Source: Circinella minor (lineage: Eukaryota; Mucoromycota; Mucoromycetes; Mucorales; Lichtheimiaceae). Taken from it: DNA of 64,000 nt. The notes beneath the pieces were generated by a model, which was not told the DNA's origin, made no database searches, and worked only from the letters and a program-made list of their open reading frames with translations. The translations under genes and the position numbers were made by a program. Position 1 is the stretch's first letter; every line of letters begins with the position of its first letter. Shown here piece after piece: positions 32,447 to 44,981 of the stretch. Location: contig JAEPRB010000072.1 of assembly GCA_016758965.1 (NCBI GenBank), positions 100,326-164,325 of the forward strand. Reading direction: 5' to 3'.

Positions 32447-33538
32447 ATAAACAGTTACGAGACATATTAAAAGAAAAAAAAACATAAATTGAAAGTTGTA
32501 AATAGCTAAACTAATAGTATCATCCATCCTTCCCCCTCATCCTCAAAGTTCTTATTCACACACAAATCATTATAAACAAAGTTGTTTTATTTTATTTTTA
32601 TCTTCCCTGCTCCTCAATTAAACTTTATAATGATTTTTTTTGTTAGATTCTTATTATATTTTATTATATATTACATAAAGCTGGTGCTTTTTTGCCTTTA
32701 ATCTAAACATACTATTTATTTTTATATGCAGTAGAAGATAGGGTTATAATATCTGATTTAATAGCATGAAGATTTATTGTCAATTAATGAAAAGAGCTTT
32801 TACAATTAAAACTCACCTATACCAACAGTGTGTATTGTATATTGATTCCAAGTAACAGATGGTCATCATTTATCAAGTTTCAGGAGGAAACTGCCAAAAA
32901 TTTACGTTTATTACTGCTTCCAGCTGTTTTGTTTTCAAGTCTCATAACAGATTTGATTTCAATTGTTCATATCCTCTGGGGCTCGCTCTTCTTATTTTGA
33001 TTCGTACATTTCAATGTGGAAAATTACGTACTAATACTAATATAAGAATTTGGATTGATAAATGTGATTCATAACACAACTTTTCTTTCTTTTCACTTCA
33101 CTTTAAGACCAGATACGTATCAATATACTTCACCTTCGTGAGTTCTTATCAAGTTTTCATTTTGTATGTGAATTACTAAACCTATTATACAGATGATCCT
33201 ACTTCTTGCTACAATTTGTTTCTTTCCATCGTTGTATCGCGAATGTATTTAATTGATATACGATAAAAGTAAATACGTACAGTTTTGTTTTTCCTTTGAT
33301 AAAGTATGTTAGCAAAACGAATTAGCAACTGTTTTTAATATACATCATTGTTACGATAGATAATTTACTACTCGGCTTTTATACACTTATAATCTCAATT
33401 AAAAAAAGAACAAGTGTAAAAGCTGTTAAATAAGCCAACTATGTTTTATTAATAACTGATAAAATGAGTGTGACATTGTGAAATTATATAGAAAAGGTAT
33501 ATATATATATATGTACGTGAATACTACAGCGCGTTTTA
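32447..33538. other. Convergent intergenic region, about 1.1 kb
   Basis: Holds the 3' untranslated regions of SNF2/STH1 and the aldehyde dehydrogenase. The frame at 32859-33074 (71 codons) has no domain and no splice context. A short TA repeat lies near 33497-33510. Nothing else was recognised. Confidence 0.5.
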
Positions 33539-35897
33539 TTAAATCGACTTTCCAACGTTAATCTTAACTGCCTTGACTTGGGTATAGTTACTTAATGCAT
33601 ATTCGCCACATTCGCGACCAATACCACTTTGCTTATACCCACCAAAAGGTTCGGCAGGACTGTTACTATAATAAGTATTGACCCCTATAAAGTATTGCAA
33701 CAAAGCCATGTTATTTAATTTGCTAATAATTAGTTATATCACCAGAACAAAAAGAAATGTCTATTGAATGATAAACTCACAGATTGTACCAGCTTCCAAA
33801 GCATTTGATACTTTAACAGCACGGGTGATGTTGGATGTAAACACACCAGCGGCAAGTCCATATGTGGTATCATTACCCTTTGCAATCACGTCGTCAATAT
33901 CCTTAAACTTGGAAATAATAACGACTGGGCCAAAAATTTCTTCTTTCATGATGGTCATATTTTCAGTGACATCTAGATAGAAAAAGCAAATACAGTATTC
34001 AGTTAATGCTATGAAAGCAAAAATAAATAAATACCAATCCTTTCTTCTTTTACTCACCTGTGAAAATGGTGGGTTCGATAAAATATCCCTCATCTCCCAC
34101 TCTATTTCCACCAAGATAGCAGGTGGCACCTTCCTTCCTGCCAATATCAATGTAATTCATCACCCTGTTAAACTGGCCCTCAGAAATTTGAGGTCCTTGG
34201 AATGTTTCAGCAGCAAATGGATCACCGACTTTCTTGGATAATGTTAATGCTTTGAACTTTTCAATAAATTCGTCGTAAATTCCTTCTTGGACATAAAGTC
34301 TAGTACCTATTGTTATATTACATAATTAGTGTTTTTTTTTTGTATAATCATCATTTTTTTTGATACTCTGTTATTTATTTTTTGACATACCAGCGCAGCA
34401 AGATTGTCCGGAATTGAAGAATACTCCCGTATGAGTCCAAAACACCACTTCATCCACACTTTCAACATCGTCAAATATGATACTAGGGGACTTGCCACCT
34501 AGTTCTAAAGTAATTTTTTTCAAGTTCGTTTCAGCAGCTGCCTTCATAATGGCACGACCAGTTGCCAAAGAACCAGTGAATGCGATCTTCGAAACCTTCA
34601 TGTGACGTGACAAAGCTTCACCTGCAGTGGGTCCATACCCAGTTATGATGTTAACAACACCAGGTGCTATTATTACATTGTGATTGTTTTATATAACGTC
34701 AGTTCATATATAAATCTGAATATATATTGTCAATATTTGATTCATTTGTTTCATCTTACGGAAACCAGCTTCCTTGATCAAAGCAGCGATCTTCAATGCA
34801 GACAAAGGGGTTAATTCGGAAGTCTTAACAACAATTGTATTACCCGTACAAACTGCGGGTGCAATTTTCCATGCGAGCATAATCATCTACTTGGGGTTAT
34901 TTATATGAGCATTTTGTCGGCATATTTTGTCTTTGTGTTAATCAATCTAGTTAAATTGTACTGAAAAAAGGAATAATAGTAATATCATTACTATTACTTA
35001 CTGGTACATTCCATGGAATAATCCCTCCACATACACCTACTGGTTCGTGAATGGTGTATGATAATTTTCCTTCGGTTTCGATAACTTTACCATGAAGTTT
35101 ATCGCAAAAACCTGCGTAGTATTGACTATAATAAAGTTATAAGACAAATGGTCGTATATTATAGTCAGTTATCCAACCTTGTAAGATATTTCTTTTCCTT
35201 CTTTTTCTTTGAATAAGGTTTATCCATATATACTTTTCTTTTTATTTTGTATGTCTACCACTACTTACAGTTGTTCTATAACGCTATCAGTATCCATCAT
35301 CCGCGAAGCAGAGAGTGGCTTTCCATTATCCAAACTTTCCAAGTGGACGAGATCCTCCGAGTCACGTTTTACAAGATCTGCTAATTTACGCATAAGACGA
35401 GCACGTTCAAGTGGCTTGCTGGTTTTCCAACCCCCATAAAATGCTTTGTAAGCTGCATCAACGGCAAGGTCTACTTGCTCTTTCTCAGCTATATAGAATA
35501 TTATATTTACGCTTAGTAAACGATAATTATATAAGGAAAAAATCAAATAATATCGTTGTACTGATACAAAATGATATGAAAGCACCCTTTAGGATACCAT
35601 TATGTAATAAAGCAACGACTCGTACCAGCTTGTACAGCAGCGATTACTTTTCCAGTTGCAGGATTAATAGTATCAATAGTATGTGCACCAGGGACAAATT
35701 CATTATTTATGAACAAACCAGTGTTCACTATGATAAGATAATAATAATATAGCACAAAATGATTATAAAAGTAAATTTATCTTTCAAAATTCAAATGTTG
35801 TCCAATAATATCACTTTCATATCGTAATAACGAACAGTCACCTACATGTAACTTTATAGCCATCGGGAGCAGTAATTTCAGTAATAAGTGATGACAT
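33539..35897 (-). CDS. Aldehyde dehydrogenase, NAD(P)-dependent
   Basis: Oxidises aldehydes to carboxylic acids. Nine exons: 35846-35897, 35626-35727, 35269-35488, 35002-35125, 34760-34886, 34391-34666, 34058-34306, 33781-33972 and 33539-33684, giving 495 residues, the normal length for the class 1/2 ALDH family. Visible motifs: GKVIAAVQA near the N-terminus, [27 protein letters not shown], the general-base region LELGGKSPS, the catalytic-cysteine loop [30 protein letters not shown], and the tail [12 protein letters not shown]. The second Cys of the CC pair aligns with the nucleophile. There is no presequence, so the protein is probably cytosolic. All nine exons have clean splice sites. A broken copy of the last three exons lies in inverted orientation at 41.9-42.6 kb. 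Confidence 0.94.
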
Positions 35898-37719
35898 TTT
35901 ATTATCGTCGTTCACAGGGGAAGAAGTAATAAAAAAAAGAGAAAAAAATTGAACCATTGGAATTCAAACTTAGTTCATTTATATATGTTGGAGCAATAGT
36001 TTCACAAGTTGAACAATATTTTTTTCGCCGTCTAAACCTATTATTGTGTTGTCGTACGTAATTAAGGTTTTTATTCGTGTAGCCCATTAAGTGTCGTGTT
36101 TAAATGTAAATACTTCAATAGATTGCTGTTGAAAGCCTGAAATAAGGTTTTTTCTGGAGCGAGTGGAAAGTATATTATTAGCAAAGCAAAAGTAATAATA
36201 AAATTATATACTCATGATTTAAACATATAAACAATTTAAGTTAATAGTTGTGTCACTTTTCCCATAACCTATTATAAGTAAGCAACCATTACTTTCTTTG
36301 CTCATAAACAAAAAAAATTCTTGGCTCTCTTGTCATCAGTTACTATCAAAAAAAAAAAAAAAAAAAAGATCACAACAATAAATGTGTTTTTGAACCAAGT
36401 TGCATAAAAAAGCCATCAATCTGTGCATAACCCATATAATTTATTTAGTCAATTACCATTTATAATGTTGTCATAATGCATAGACATACATACGACTTTA
36501 CCGATATTCTGAATATTAGTTGACTGGTCGTAGTAAAATTTTATCCCTTCGCTGCAGGAACTATAAATCGCAAGCCCATACTGTATACTAACGCTTTCCT
36601 GAATTGAAAACTAGAATAATATTTTCGTAGTATGGGCCAATTATCGAGGCCTTTAAAGTATATAATGTACGACTTGCATAAGTGACATCAACAGTATGTG
36701 ACACCCCGCTGCCAAAAATACAGCACGTATTACAAATTGATTTTGTCGTTGTACCACACCTATCCATGGTCCTTTCGTCGTTCAATGTACTCTAGTGTGC
36801 GCCATAACAAATATATTCCAATAAAAAAATGTTTGATCAAAGAAATTGTTCGTTTTCATTACATAATTGAATTAAAATTTTTTGTCAATTACAGTAAACT
36901 ATAAAGTTCATACGTAATATTCCTATCGATAATCATTTATTGGTTATCTATGCAAAACAACACCAGTATTCATCATGGTTATAGGTTTCTTCAAAGTAGT
37001 ATGAAAAACATGCCATAATTAAAGTATATAAAATCTCAGCACTGGCCGCTCACTGTGTGAGCGATGCTCAATAATAGTATACTGAAAATGATAGTATGCT
37101 ATTACATGTAAATACACTTCAAATAAATGATAGATTTATATACATTGCTATATTACTTACCTTAGCGCAGTAGAAAATATATAATACGGACAGCTTGTCA
37201 TCTTTAACTAAGGAAGTCGGTTTTTAATTTGCTGCATCCATAGCGGATGTTTTCTCCATCTCTACATTATAATAATATTACGAACACCGACGTTTCACAG
37301 TAGAATTCTTGAAAAACAGTTAGACTATCTAACCTCCTTTCTATAATTTTTTTTAGCATAAAAAACATATGCAGGATTTTTATTAGCTTTAAGTAGAATA
37401 ATTCTGTATCTTAACAGTAAATTCAGTGGGGTAAACTTTACTGTAATAATCAAGCAATATAGGACACCCGTTCGATATAAGCGCTCCCAATCTAGTGTAT
37501 TGTTAGTAAGTGTAAATATAATGAAATCGGGTCGATATCAGTCAACATGACGTGTTGACAAAATCTCTTTTTTAATTATTGATGAGTGTACCCATTACCC
37601 CAGTTCTTCATTTGATAAACATTATCTTCTTACATAAAGCTTATCAAAATATTATATAGTACTAGCACTAAACTTTGTTGGGATCAAGAAAATTTATTTT
37701 ACCTATCTTTGCACGCGTA
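35898..37719. other. Intergenic DNA upstream of ALDH
   Basis: About 1.8 kb of AT-rich sequence with a run of A at 36350-36367 and several TACGTA-like hexamers. It ends at the left end of the inverted-repeat element at 37720. The frames at 36588-36785 and 36698-36904 show no coding features. Confidence 0.5.
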
Positions 37720-39056
37720 CAGTAATTATTCGTTAAACTGGTACTCAATATATGTGAAGATCTGTACCGGTTTAGCGAATTACCGGTTTAGCCAATTGAA
37801 ACGCAGCTGGTACTAACATGTAGAATATACTGGAAAAATAACTATAATTAAATTAAGCTGTACAGATAAGATAAAAAAAAATGATAGTTCATATAATGTA
37901 GCTTTGCTACTATAAGCTAATATTTTAGTAATAAAAATGACAATAATGTACTCATCAAATAGTGATAATGAAACAGAGATTGGATTAATAATGAATTTAC
38001 AACAAAGTGTGTTTAATTTCATGGACCATGGTTAGCAGTTGAATAAATGAGTAAAAATGAACTGTATCAACAGCATAATTACATATTCAATGGTAATGAA
38101 CAAGTACATGACAAAGTTGAAAATAAGTACGTACGTACGCAGATGAGGAGAAAGAAAAAGTATCTATGTGAAGTTGGCGAAAAAGAGACACTGTTATCAA
38201 CAAGATGTTGAGAAGATTTCTTTTGACGACAAGAATAATTTGTGTATTTTAATTGCTACGGAAGAGCTGAGATGACGTTAAAAGAAGGCTGCATTACTGA
38301 TTTTACCAATAAAAAGGCTAGTATTATATTATATAAAATAAAATAATACGTTTAAAATTTGATGATTTTTATTATGTCTCCTATAATCCAGCGTCTGTTA
38401 AGACATATCGATTGAGACGGCCCAAAAGGTAAAAAGATATATAAAAAAACCTGTTGGGGACAGGGAAAAGGGTTTAGGGAATAGAGACAATCGTAAATAC
38501 TGGTATACATGGGATTCAACTAATGTTCATCGTGGAGGGGGGGTAGTCCGAAATTTCTAAAATAAGGTTAAAGTGAAAAAAGCAATAAAATACTAGAAAG
38601 GGAGAAAAATAAAGAGACAAAAATTTGTGATGAGAGAATTATATAAACTAGGGAATAAAAGTGGAAAAATTAGGATGAAGGAAGATTTAATCGTTTAGCC
38701 AGGTTGTTCTTCTGAAGGGGGATCAATCCATTTGATGAATGCAACACCAGGGTTTAGATCATAGTATTGCTGTTGGTTGCTGCCAGCGAGGATGTTGGTG
38801 TGGATCAACCTCAGCCAGTATCATGCATATATTCTTCCAAAATTCAATTTTCTTATTCGATGTTGGTTTGGACTGTGGTAAATAAAATAATACTATTATA
38901 AACCCGGTAAATATTTAGGAAAGCTCACCGGATACCGGTTTAACGAATCACCGGTATTTTACTAAGCTTAAGTATATAAAAAATATTCGAGTTAGAGATA
39001 CTACCGGTTTAGCGAAATACCGGTTTAACGAGTACCGGTTTAGCGAATACTCACTG
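37720..39056. mobile_element. Pogo/Tigger-like DNA element, non-autonomous, 1.34 kb
   Basis: The ends form imperfect terminal inverted repeats flanked by TA on both sides (TA at 37718-37719 and 39057-39058). The left end reads CAGTAATTATTCGTTAAACT and the right end, on the minus strand, CAGTGAGTATTCGCTAAACC. Both continue into GGTACTC. Just inside both ends are iterated copies of a 15-base motif, ACCGGTTTAGCGAAT or a near variant, at 37766-37797, about 38934-38948 and 39002-39048, in both orientations. A TA target duplication, CAG ends and subterminal iterons fit the Tc1/mariner-pogo superfamily. No intact transposase frame is present. The minus strand at about 38690-38790 has a coding-like C-terminal segment ending IKWIDPPSEEQPG then stop, which may be captured or residual coding sequence. 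Confidence 0.7.
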
Positions 39057-39840
39057 TACGTAAAACAACTTTATGCTTTTTAGCTTTTGAAGATTACCGG
39101 GCTCTCAATACCATTAACGAATAATTCATATTTATATACTAGAGCTTGCTTCAACTTCAAAACCTATAAAATACATAATACAGTGCCTATATAGGCATTT
39201 TATATACGTACAGGATAGAAAGAAAAAAAAAGTCAGGGCTGTAGGAGAGTGCTCAAAGTACTTTAATTCTTCATAGACTATCACAAAACAATGAATTTTG
39301 ATTTCATTGTTAAAACATTTTTGTACATAGTATTTGGCAATACGTATCAGAATTTTACATTTGAGAAAAAAAATCCATGTACGTAATTAGAGTTTATACT
39401 AATAATAACAAGAATGTTGTATACTAATATGGATCACCACTCGCCTTTTATGTTTAAGAAATATTTAATTTATTAATAACGAAAAAAGTATGAGTGTTCA
39501 AAATACATACGTAATGGATAGATTACTGTTGGCGATGGGAGGCTTGAAGCCTTAAAGTAATTATATAATTTGCGTAGTTTAGTATTCGTTAAATGGCTTG
39601 AAAATAGGTTTGATTTATAGCAGGTTCAAATGGAGTATACTCAATCCCTATCAAGAAAATGACCATATGAAACAAAAAAAATAATTGCTCACAGATAATA
39701 TAATACCTTTGTAAAATTCAGGCGCTTCAGGATGCTTAGACTTATGTAGTATAAACAGATCACTATGTAGTAAACCCAATCGCTGTGTTGATCTTTCCTG
39801 CTATATTTGTTTTTATATATCATGGAAACTAATGAGTTCA

Positions 39841-39893
<53 letters not shown>

Positions 39894-39901
39894 TTTTTTA
39901 T

Positions 39902-39948
<47 letters not shown>

Positions 39949-40461
39949 TCAGACTCTTGACCCCTAATCTTTATCATTTCTTTGTCCTGAAAACGACATG
40001 TAAACTGGTATGTTGTATCTGGAAGTCTTGATGCTTTTTTGCTTACGTAGCATATTACCACTTATATTTATACTTTTATAACTTTTGAAGAGGCATATTT
40101 CCTCATTTTATATACAGATATAAATAATGCCTTCACGGACGTCAGACAGCATTTCGGATTTTAAACATAAATGCAGTCGAAGTTACTCTATTTTAGCTAG
40201 ACCAAGAGCTTAATTAGTTGCTTCACTTCCAAATATTTTTTTTGTGTATACTGCATCTTGATATCTATTCACGTTTCACCACTCTACCCCTTGACGTTCT
40301 ATACAATAAATAATAGGGGTGCGATACGGATGAATAGTCTTCCGAACTAAAAGTGTGATAGCGGGGGGATCGGCCCTTCGAACAATATAAATATCGGTAA
40401 AGAGTTGAATGTATGCTGCATATAAAGGCTCGTCCTAACAAACACAACATTTTACAGCTTT
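39057..40461. other. Intergenic DNA with twin poly-T tracts
   Basis: AT-rich sequence with a perfect palindrome TGCCTATATAGGCA at about 39184-39197 and two very long poly-T tracts at 39843-39892 and 39905-39945 separated by a dozen bases. The open frames over the tracts (poly-Phe on one strand, poly-Lys on the other) are artefacts of the repeat. The last 100 bases before 40462 are the likely promoter of the DUF4334 gene. Confidence 0.7.
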
Positions 40462-41201
40462 ATGGTTAGAAGTAACATGATAGAAGAAGAGTTTTCTCAA
40501 AAGTCACCGTAAGTTTATGCGAACCCAGATATAAGACACATATTAATGGTATATCACTGTTATTGTTATTATAAGAACACCTAATTTTGCTAACCCTCCC
40601 CCCATTATTTCTCAACTTTAATACAATTTATGATATATAGTGAACAACAACTTTTAGCACTTGTTGAAACAGGTGATGTGGTCCAAGAATCTGAAATTGA
40701 GACTCTTTTTAACAAGTTGAGGCCAGTGAGTGCAAAATTAATGATTGGTTCATGGATACCAGGACCTTATGTCGAGACTGGTCATCCAGGTGTTCAAGAG
40801 CTCAAGGAAGCGGGATGGGATGGAAAGACTTTTTACTCTGAAGATCATGTTGCACCTGTCATGTCTAAAAATAGAGATGGTACTAGAGCAATGAATGAGA
40901 AGTTTGGTCTTGCTGTGGTAAGCTTTTTTTTTATTAGATAATATTAATGAAACAATAACCAAAAAAATGTTTTAAATAGACAGGAAACTAATAGTTATTT
41001 TTTTATCATATTGTACTTAAAAAGCTTCGTCCTATGGAATTCAGAGGAGTACTATCTGTTGCTATGATTTATGACAATCTTCCTATTATTGATCATTTTC
41101 GATATGTTACCGATGATATAATATTCGGTATCATGGATACAAAGATGTTCCCTAAGGAAAATGGCATGCTTTACTTCTCGCTCAAGAGATCTACTATGTA
41201 G
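40462..41201 (+). CDS. GXWXG / DUF4334 domain protein
   Basis: Three exons, 40462-40508, 40641-40917 and 41025-41201, giving 166 residues. The GXWXG half contains LRPVSAKLMIGSWIPGP, with the expected G-x-W-x-G spacing, then GHPGVQELKEAGWDGKTF. The DUF4334 half contains LRPMEFRGVLSVAMIYDNLP followed by IIDHFRYVTDDIIFGIMD and ends YFSLKR. The two domains normally occur together in small soluble bacterial and fungal proteins of unknown biochemical role, often of about this size. An in-frame ATG at 40477 is an alternative start. The splice phases close and there is no lesion. It lies 660 bp upstream of the ALDH pseudogene on the same strand, suggesting that it and an ALDH copy were once neighbours. 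Confidence 0.85.
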
Positions 41202-41860
41202 CAATTATGATAGGATTATTTTTTTCTCTATGATTCGATTCAATATATTAGTATTATACGTAGTCCTATTTTTATTAAGATTAAAAATTTCCTGCTTTGA
41301 AAATAAATCACTTTACACCCGTACTAAAAAAATAACGATACTATGTTTTTTTATTATTTTAATAGTTAAAATTTAATCTTTTATGTGTCTATTTCTTTTA
41401 CATATCATATGAATAAAATACATCATGCTTTTGCGTTCAGCAAAAAATTGTATAATATTACGCCATTACATATTATTTTAGAAAAATCATCCATCAAAAC
41501 TTCACATAACCTACGTAAAGGGAAAAAAACGTTGTTTTCAGGTAATCTCATGTGGGGCATGTTTTATTTCGCAGTACTGCTTTTTTCTTCGGTAGTGGTC
41601 GTAAAGCACCGGATGATACCAGCACAGCTGGCGGATTTTATTAAATACTACTGAACTTATTATAATCAAGAGAAATATCATATGCACTGGAAGATTGATC
41701 ATTTACGCTAGAAAAAAAGAAATTATGTATAATTGTTACGTATGACTATTATTTTTCTTCTAGCACAAATGACCATATGTACTATAAAAAAGTATCATAT
41801 TTTTTTTCTCCAACTTAATACTGTATAGGATATACTAGGGGCAATAGCAATGGAAAAAAC
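41202..41860. other. Intergenic DNA between DUF4334 gene and ALDH relic
   Basis: AT-rich sequence with frames at 41161-41376 and 41385-41654 that have no recognised family. A short segment near 41580-41640 is less AT-rich and may be decayed coding sequence, but no alignment to ALDH is visible by eye. Confidence 0.4.
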
Positions 41861-42639
41861 ATTTATGAGGAATACATACAATTTTTAAAGTTTCTTTGAT
41901 TAGAAAAGTAGTTCACGAATATGATACAGACAATAATACCTATCTGAAAAAGTTGGAAATCCATTTGATCGGGATACCTTTCAAGGACCTCGAATTTCTG
42001 AAAATCAATTTAACAGTGTGATGAATTATATCGATATTGACAAGAACGAATGTGCTACATGCTATCTTGGTGGTAATAAAGTGGGAGATATGGGATATTT
42101 TATTGAGTCCACCATATTCACCGGTAAAATAACAATATTATTTTCACTACTGTAGTTTTGGCCTTAGAGCTTATTATTAAAAGACCTACATATTGTCTAC
42201 GATAATAGATGTCACACCGGATATGCGTACATTGTAAAGGAAGAGATTTTTGGTCCTGTTGTTGCAATTTCCAAATTCAACGATGCGGATAATGTGATTG
42301 CACAAGCCAATGACATTACGTATGGTTTGGCTGCTGCTGTCCATACATCAAACATTACTCATGCTATCACAATATCCAATGCTCTTGAAGCTGGTTCAGT
42401 TTGTAAGTATAAATGACATTATGACAATAAAATCTTGATTATATAGTAATTATTAATATGCATCTTTAATCTTCCTTTTTAGGGTCGACTGCTACAATAC
42501 TCTTTCTGAATAGACTCCATTTGGCGGATACAAGCAGAATGGTATCAGTCACGAGAATAGTAAATATGCGCTTGCAAATTACACTCAAGAAGTCCAAGCT
42601 ACTGTATCAAGATTAACATTGGAAATCCTATATAGTTGA
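41861..42639 (+). pseudogene. Aldehyde dehydrogenase 3'-end pseudogene
   Basis: Carries only the last third of an ALDH. Its segments align with exons 7-9 of the intact gene at 33.5-35.9 kb. IYEEYIQFLK is followed by an insertion of about 50 nt. Then come TFQGPRISENQFNSVMNYID and [20 protein letters not shown] (about 41941-42123), [20 protein letters not shown] and YGLAAAVHTSN (about 42210-42402), and TPFGGYKQNGISHE (about 42512-42555). Lesions: no 5' exons, a 2-nt surplus near 42225-42236 that shifts the frame before EEIFGP, and an in-frame TAG at 42511-42513. The introns sit at the same three positions as in the intact gene, so this was a DNA-level copy, not a retrocopy. It is in inverted orientation to the parent. 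Confidence 0.9.
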
Positions 42640-43251
42640 ATGATTAGTTACTTTCAAAATTCTGTACAGTACACAATACGTAAAAAAGGGGGTTCTGCGT
42701 TTATCAATATATTTATTTTCTTCTATACACTATGTAGAGTAGCTAGTTCTTTTTCTATAATATGGTGCAAATTAGTTTGCCAGTGATATCATTCAATTTA
42801 ACATTACCAGAACCAACGACATTAAATATTGACAAGATAACATTGTTTTTGAATTGCCCAGTAAAATGTGAGTATAGCTCTTTCGTATATGAATGGTATG
42901 GTAAACTACAGTATTACATATAGTGTCTATTGATGCGTTGAAATAAAATCGTTCAAATTGTCGTGAACGATAGGTATATTGGTTGTACAAATCAAGCTAC
43001 TATTGGAATAGCAACAAAGATAATTATAATAAACTTTCACTGTTTTCTATATATAATTCTTATATGTTTATGTTGTCATAGTGATAACGTGTTACTGGTG
43101 TCCGAGATGAAAACGGGTTCTTCCGGACACATCAAAATGCAAAAAAAAAAAAAAATAATCACAAAAAAATCCAATTCCGCAATTTATTTGACGCATCAAT
43201 TTCTTGGTCTCTAAAGAAAAAAAAATCAGTTTTAGTTTTGATCGATCAACA
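42640..43251. other. Intergenic DNA upstream of TRM7
   Basis: About 610 bp. A plus-strand frame of about 50 codons from an ATG near 42762 (begins MVQISLPVISFNLTLPEPTT) is open and not low-complexity, but it is short, unsupported and matches no family known to me. A-runs at about 43141-43154 precede the TRM7 start. Confidence 0.4.
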
Positions 43252-44920
43252 ATGGGTAAATCGTCGAAAGACAAACGGGATGTGGTATGAGTTTTTTTCT
43301 TTTAAATTTATTTCGCATTGTATACATGGCAAAAGCTTTTATTAAATGACCAAGTCACTATAGTATTATCGTTTAGCCAAAGAACAAGGTTGGCGCGCTC
43401 GAAGTGCTTTCAAGCTATTACAGCTGGACGAAGACTTCAATCTTTTCGAAGGTAGGTAATTCGACTGCTTATTATTTATCGATTCAATAACTTATGTAAA
43501 TGTTCTTTAGGTGTTCATCGAGCTGTTGATTTATGTGCGGCTCCAGGAAGTTGGTCTCAAGTATTAACTAAAAAACTAAAGTGAGTTTACTTTTATTTTT
43601 TGACGTACTTGATTTGTTGTCTAATTCTTGAGAATAAAAAAAACTTTTTTTAGCGAAAATCACGCAAAGAATCCTCAAGAAGAACCTCCAAAGATCGTCG
43701 CAGTTGACTTACAAGCTATGGTAAATAATATTAATAATAATAATAATGGGAAACTATATTTATTTTATGTGCGAAGGATAACATTAATACTAATATTTTA
43801 TTATGCATTTTTATAGGCACCATTGGATGGCGTAGTTCAACTTCAAGGTGATATTACTAAAAAGTCAACAGCAGATCAAATCATTTCATATTTTGAAGGT
43901 CAATTGTCTGATATCGTTATTTGTGATGGTGCTCCAGATGGTAAATATATATATATATATATATGTTATAAGTTATATGAAGAGAAAGGCGAAAAGGTTA
44001 ATAATAAGAACATGGTGTTTATCTTCTATCTAAATTTGTAATATTAAATAGTAACTGGTCTTCACGATATGGATGAATATATTCAAGCACAATTATTACT
44101 TGCTGTGAGTGTTAACAGAAATAAACTGTGACAGGGGATATATAACTAATAGATGGATAATCCGAAAACTCTAGGCATTAAATATCACTACACATGTCCT
44201 TCGTCCTGGTGGAACATTTGTTGCAAAAATCTTTCGTGGCAAAGATATCACACTCTTATATTCACAACTCAAAATCTTCTTCCCTACTGTAACATGCAGT
44301 AAACCAAGAAGTTCGCGTAATTCTAGTATAGGTAAGAAATTAGTGAAAAGTTTAAGAGAAGGAGAAAAAAAATATTAATTACTATGTGATATGACTATTG
44401 TAGAGGCATTCATTGTCTGCCAAGGTTATCAGCCACCCAAAGGTTATGTACCAAACATGGCAAATCCATTACTTGATATGCAATATGGTAAATAATATAC
44501 ATATATAAGAATTCACATAATAATTTTATGACGGTACTAATAATAAAAATTGTTGTCTATAATAGATGATATGAATGAATTAGTGGGTTCAAATAGAGTT
44601 ATTGTACCTTTTACAGCATGTGGTGATTTAAAGTAAGGAATAATGATCATGGGTATTCGAAGAATAATTATTAATCAAATATTGTGTTTAACATAGTGGA
44701 TACGACGCCGACCGAACATATCCGCTTGATGTAAGTAACTATACAAATAGTATCATTGGAATCAAAACTAATATTCTTTTTTCTTTTTTCCATACATGGA
44801 CTCATTATACTACAGGAATCACATAAATCACGCGATCCCTTGCAACCTCCTATCACTGCACCATACAAGACCGCCATGGGTTTGAAACGAAGCAACTTTT
44901 ACAATAAAGTCGCAAAATAA
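43252..44920 (+). CDS. TRM7: tRNA 2'-O-ribose methyltransferase TRM7/FTSJ1
   Basis: Methylates riboses at positions 32 and 34 of the tRNA anticodon loop using S-adenosylmethionine. Eleven short exons: 43252-43284, 43364-43451, 43511-43580, 43654-43720, 43817-43940, 44052-44104, 44175-44331, 44404-44487, 44566-44632, 44697-44730 and 44816-44920. They give 293 residues with every phase closed. It starts [20 protein letters not shown], the highly conserved FtsJ N-terminus. The SAM motif is [14 protein letters not shown]. Then come [14 protein letters not shown], the catalytic-Asp segment [15 protein letters not shown] and the catalytic-Lys region [20 protein letters not shown]. The tail [10 protein letters not shown] and the C-terminal [13 protein letters not shown] region favour the Trm7 class over the mitochondrial Mrm2 class. 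It converges on SWI3/RSC8 with only about 60 bp between stop codons. Confidence 0.94.
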
Positions 44921-44981
44921 ATTTGTATTTTTAATGATATATATCTACTAAATGAAAATAAAACAATAATATAAAAATTAT

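Noticed and set aside
39807..40061. Open frames over the poly-T tracts on both strands
   Set aside because: They translate to poly-Phe and poly-Lys and exist only because homopolymers contain no stops.
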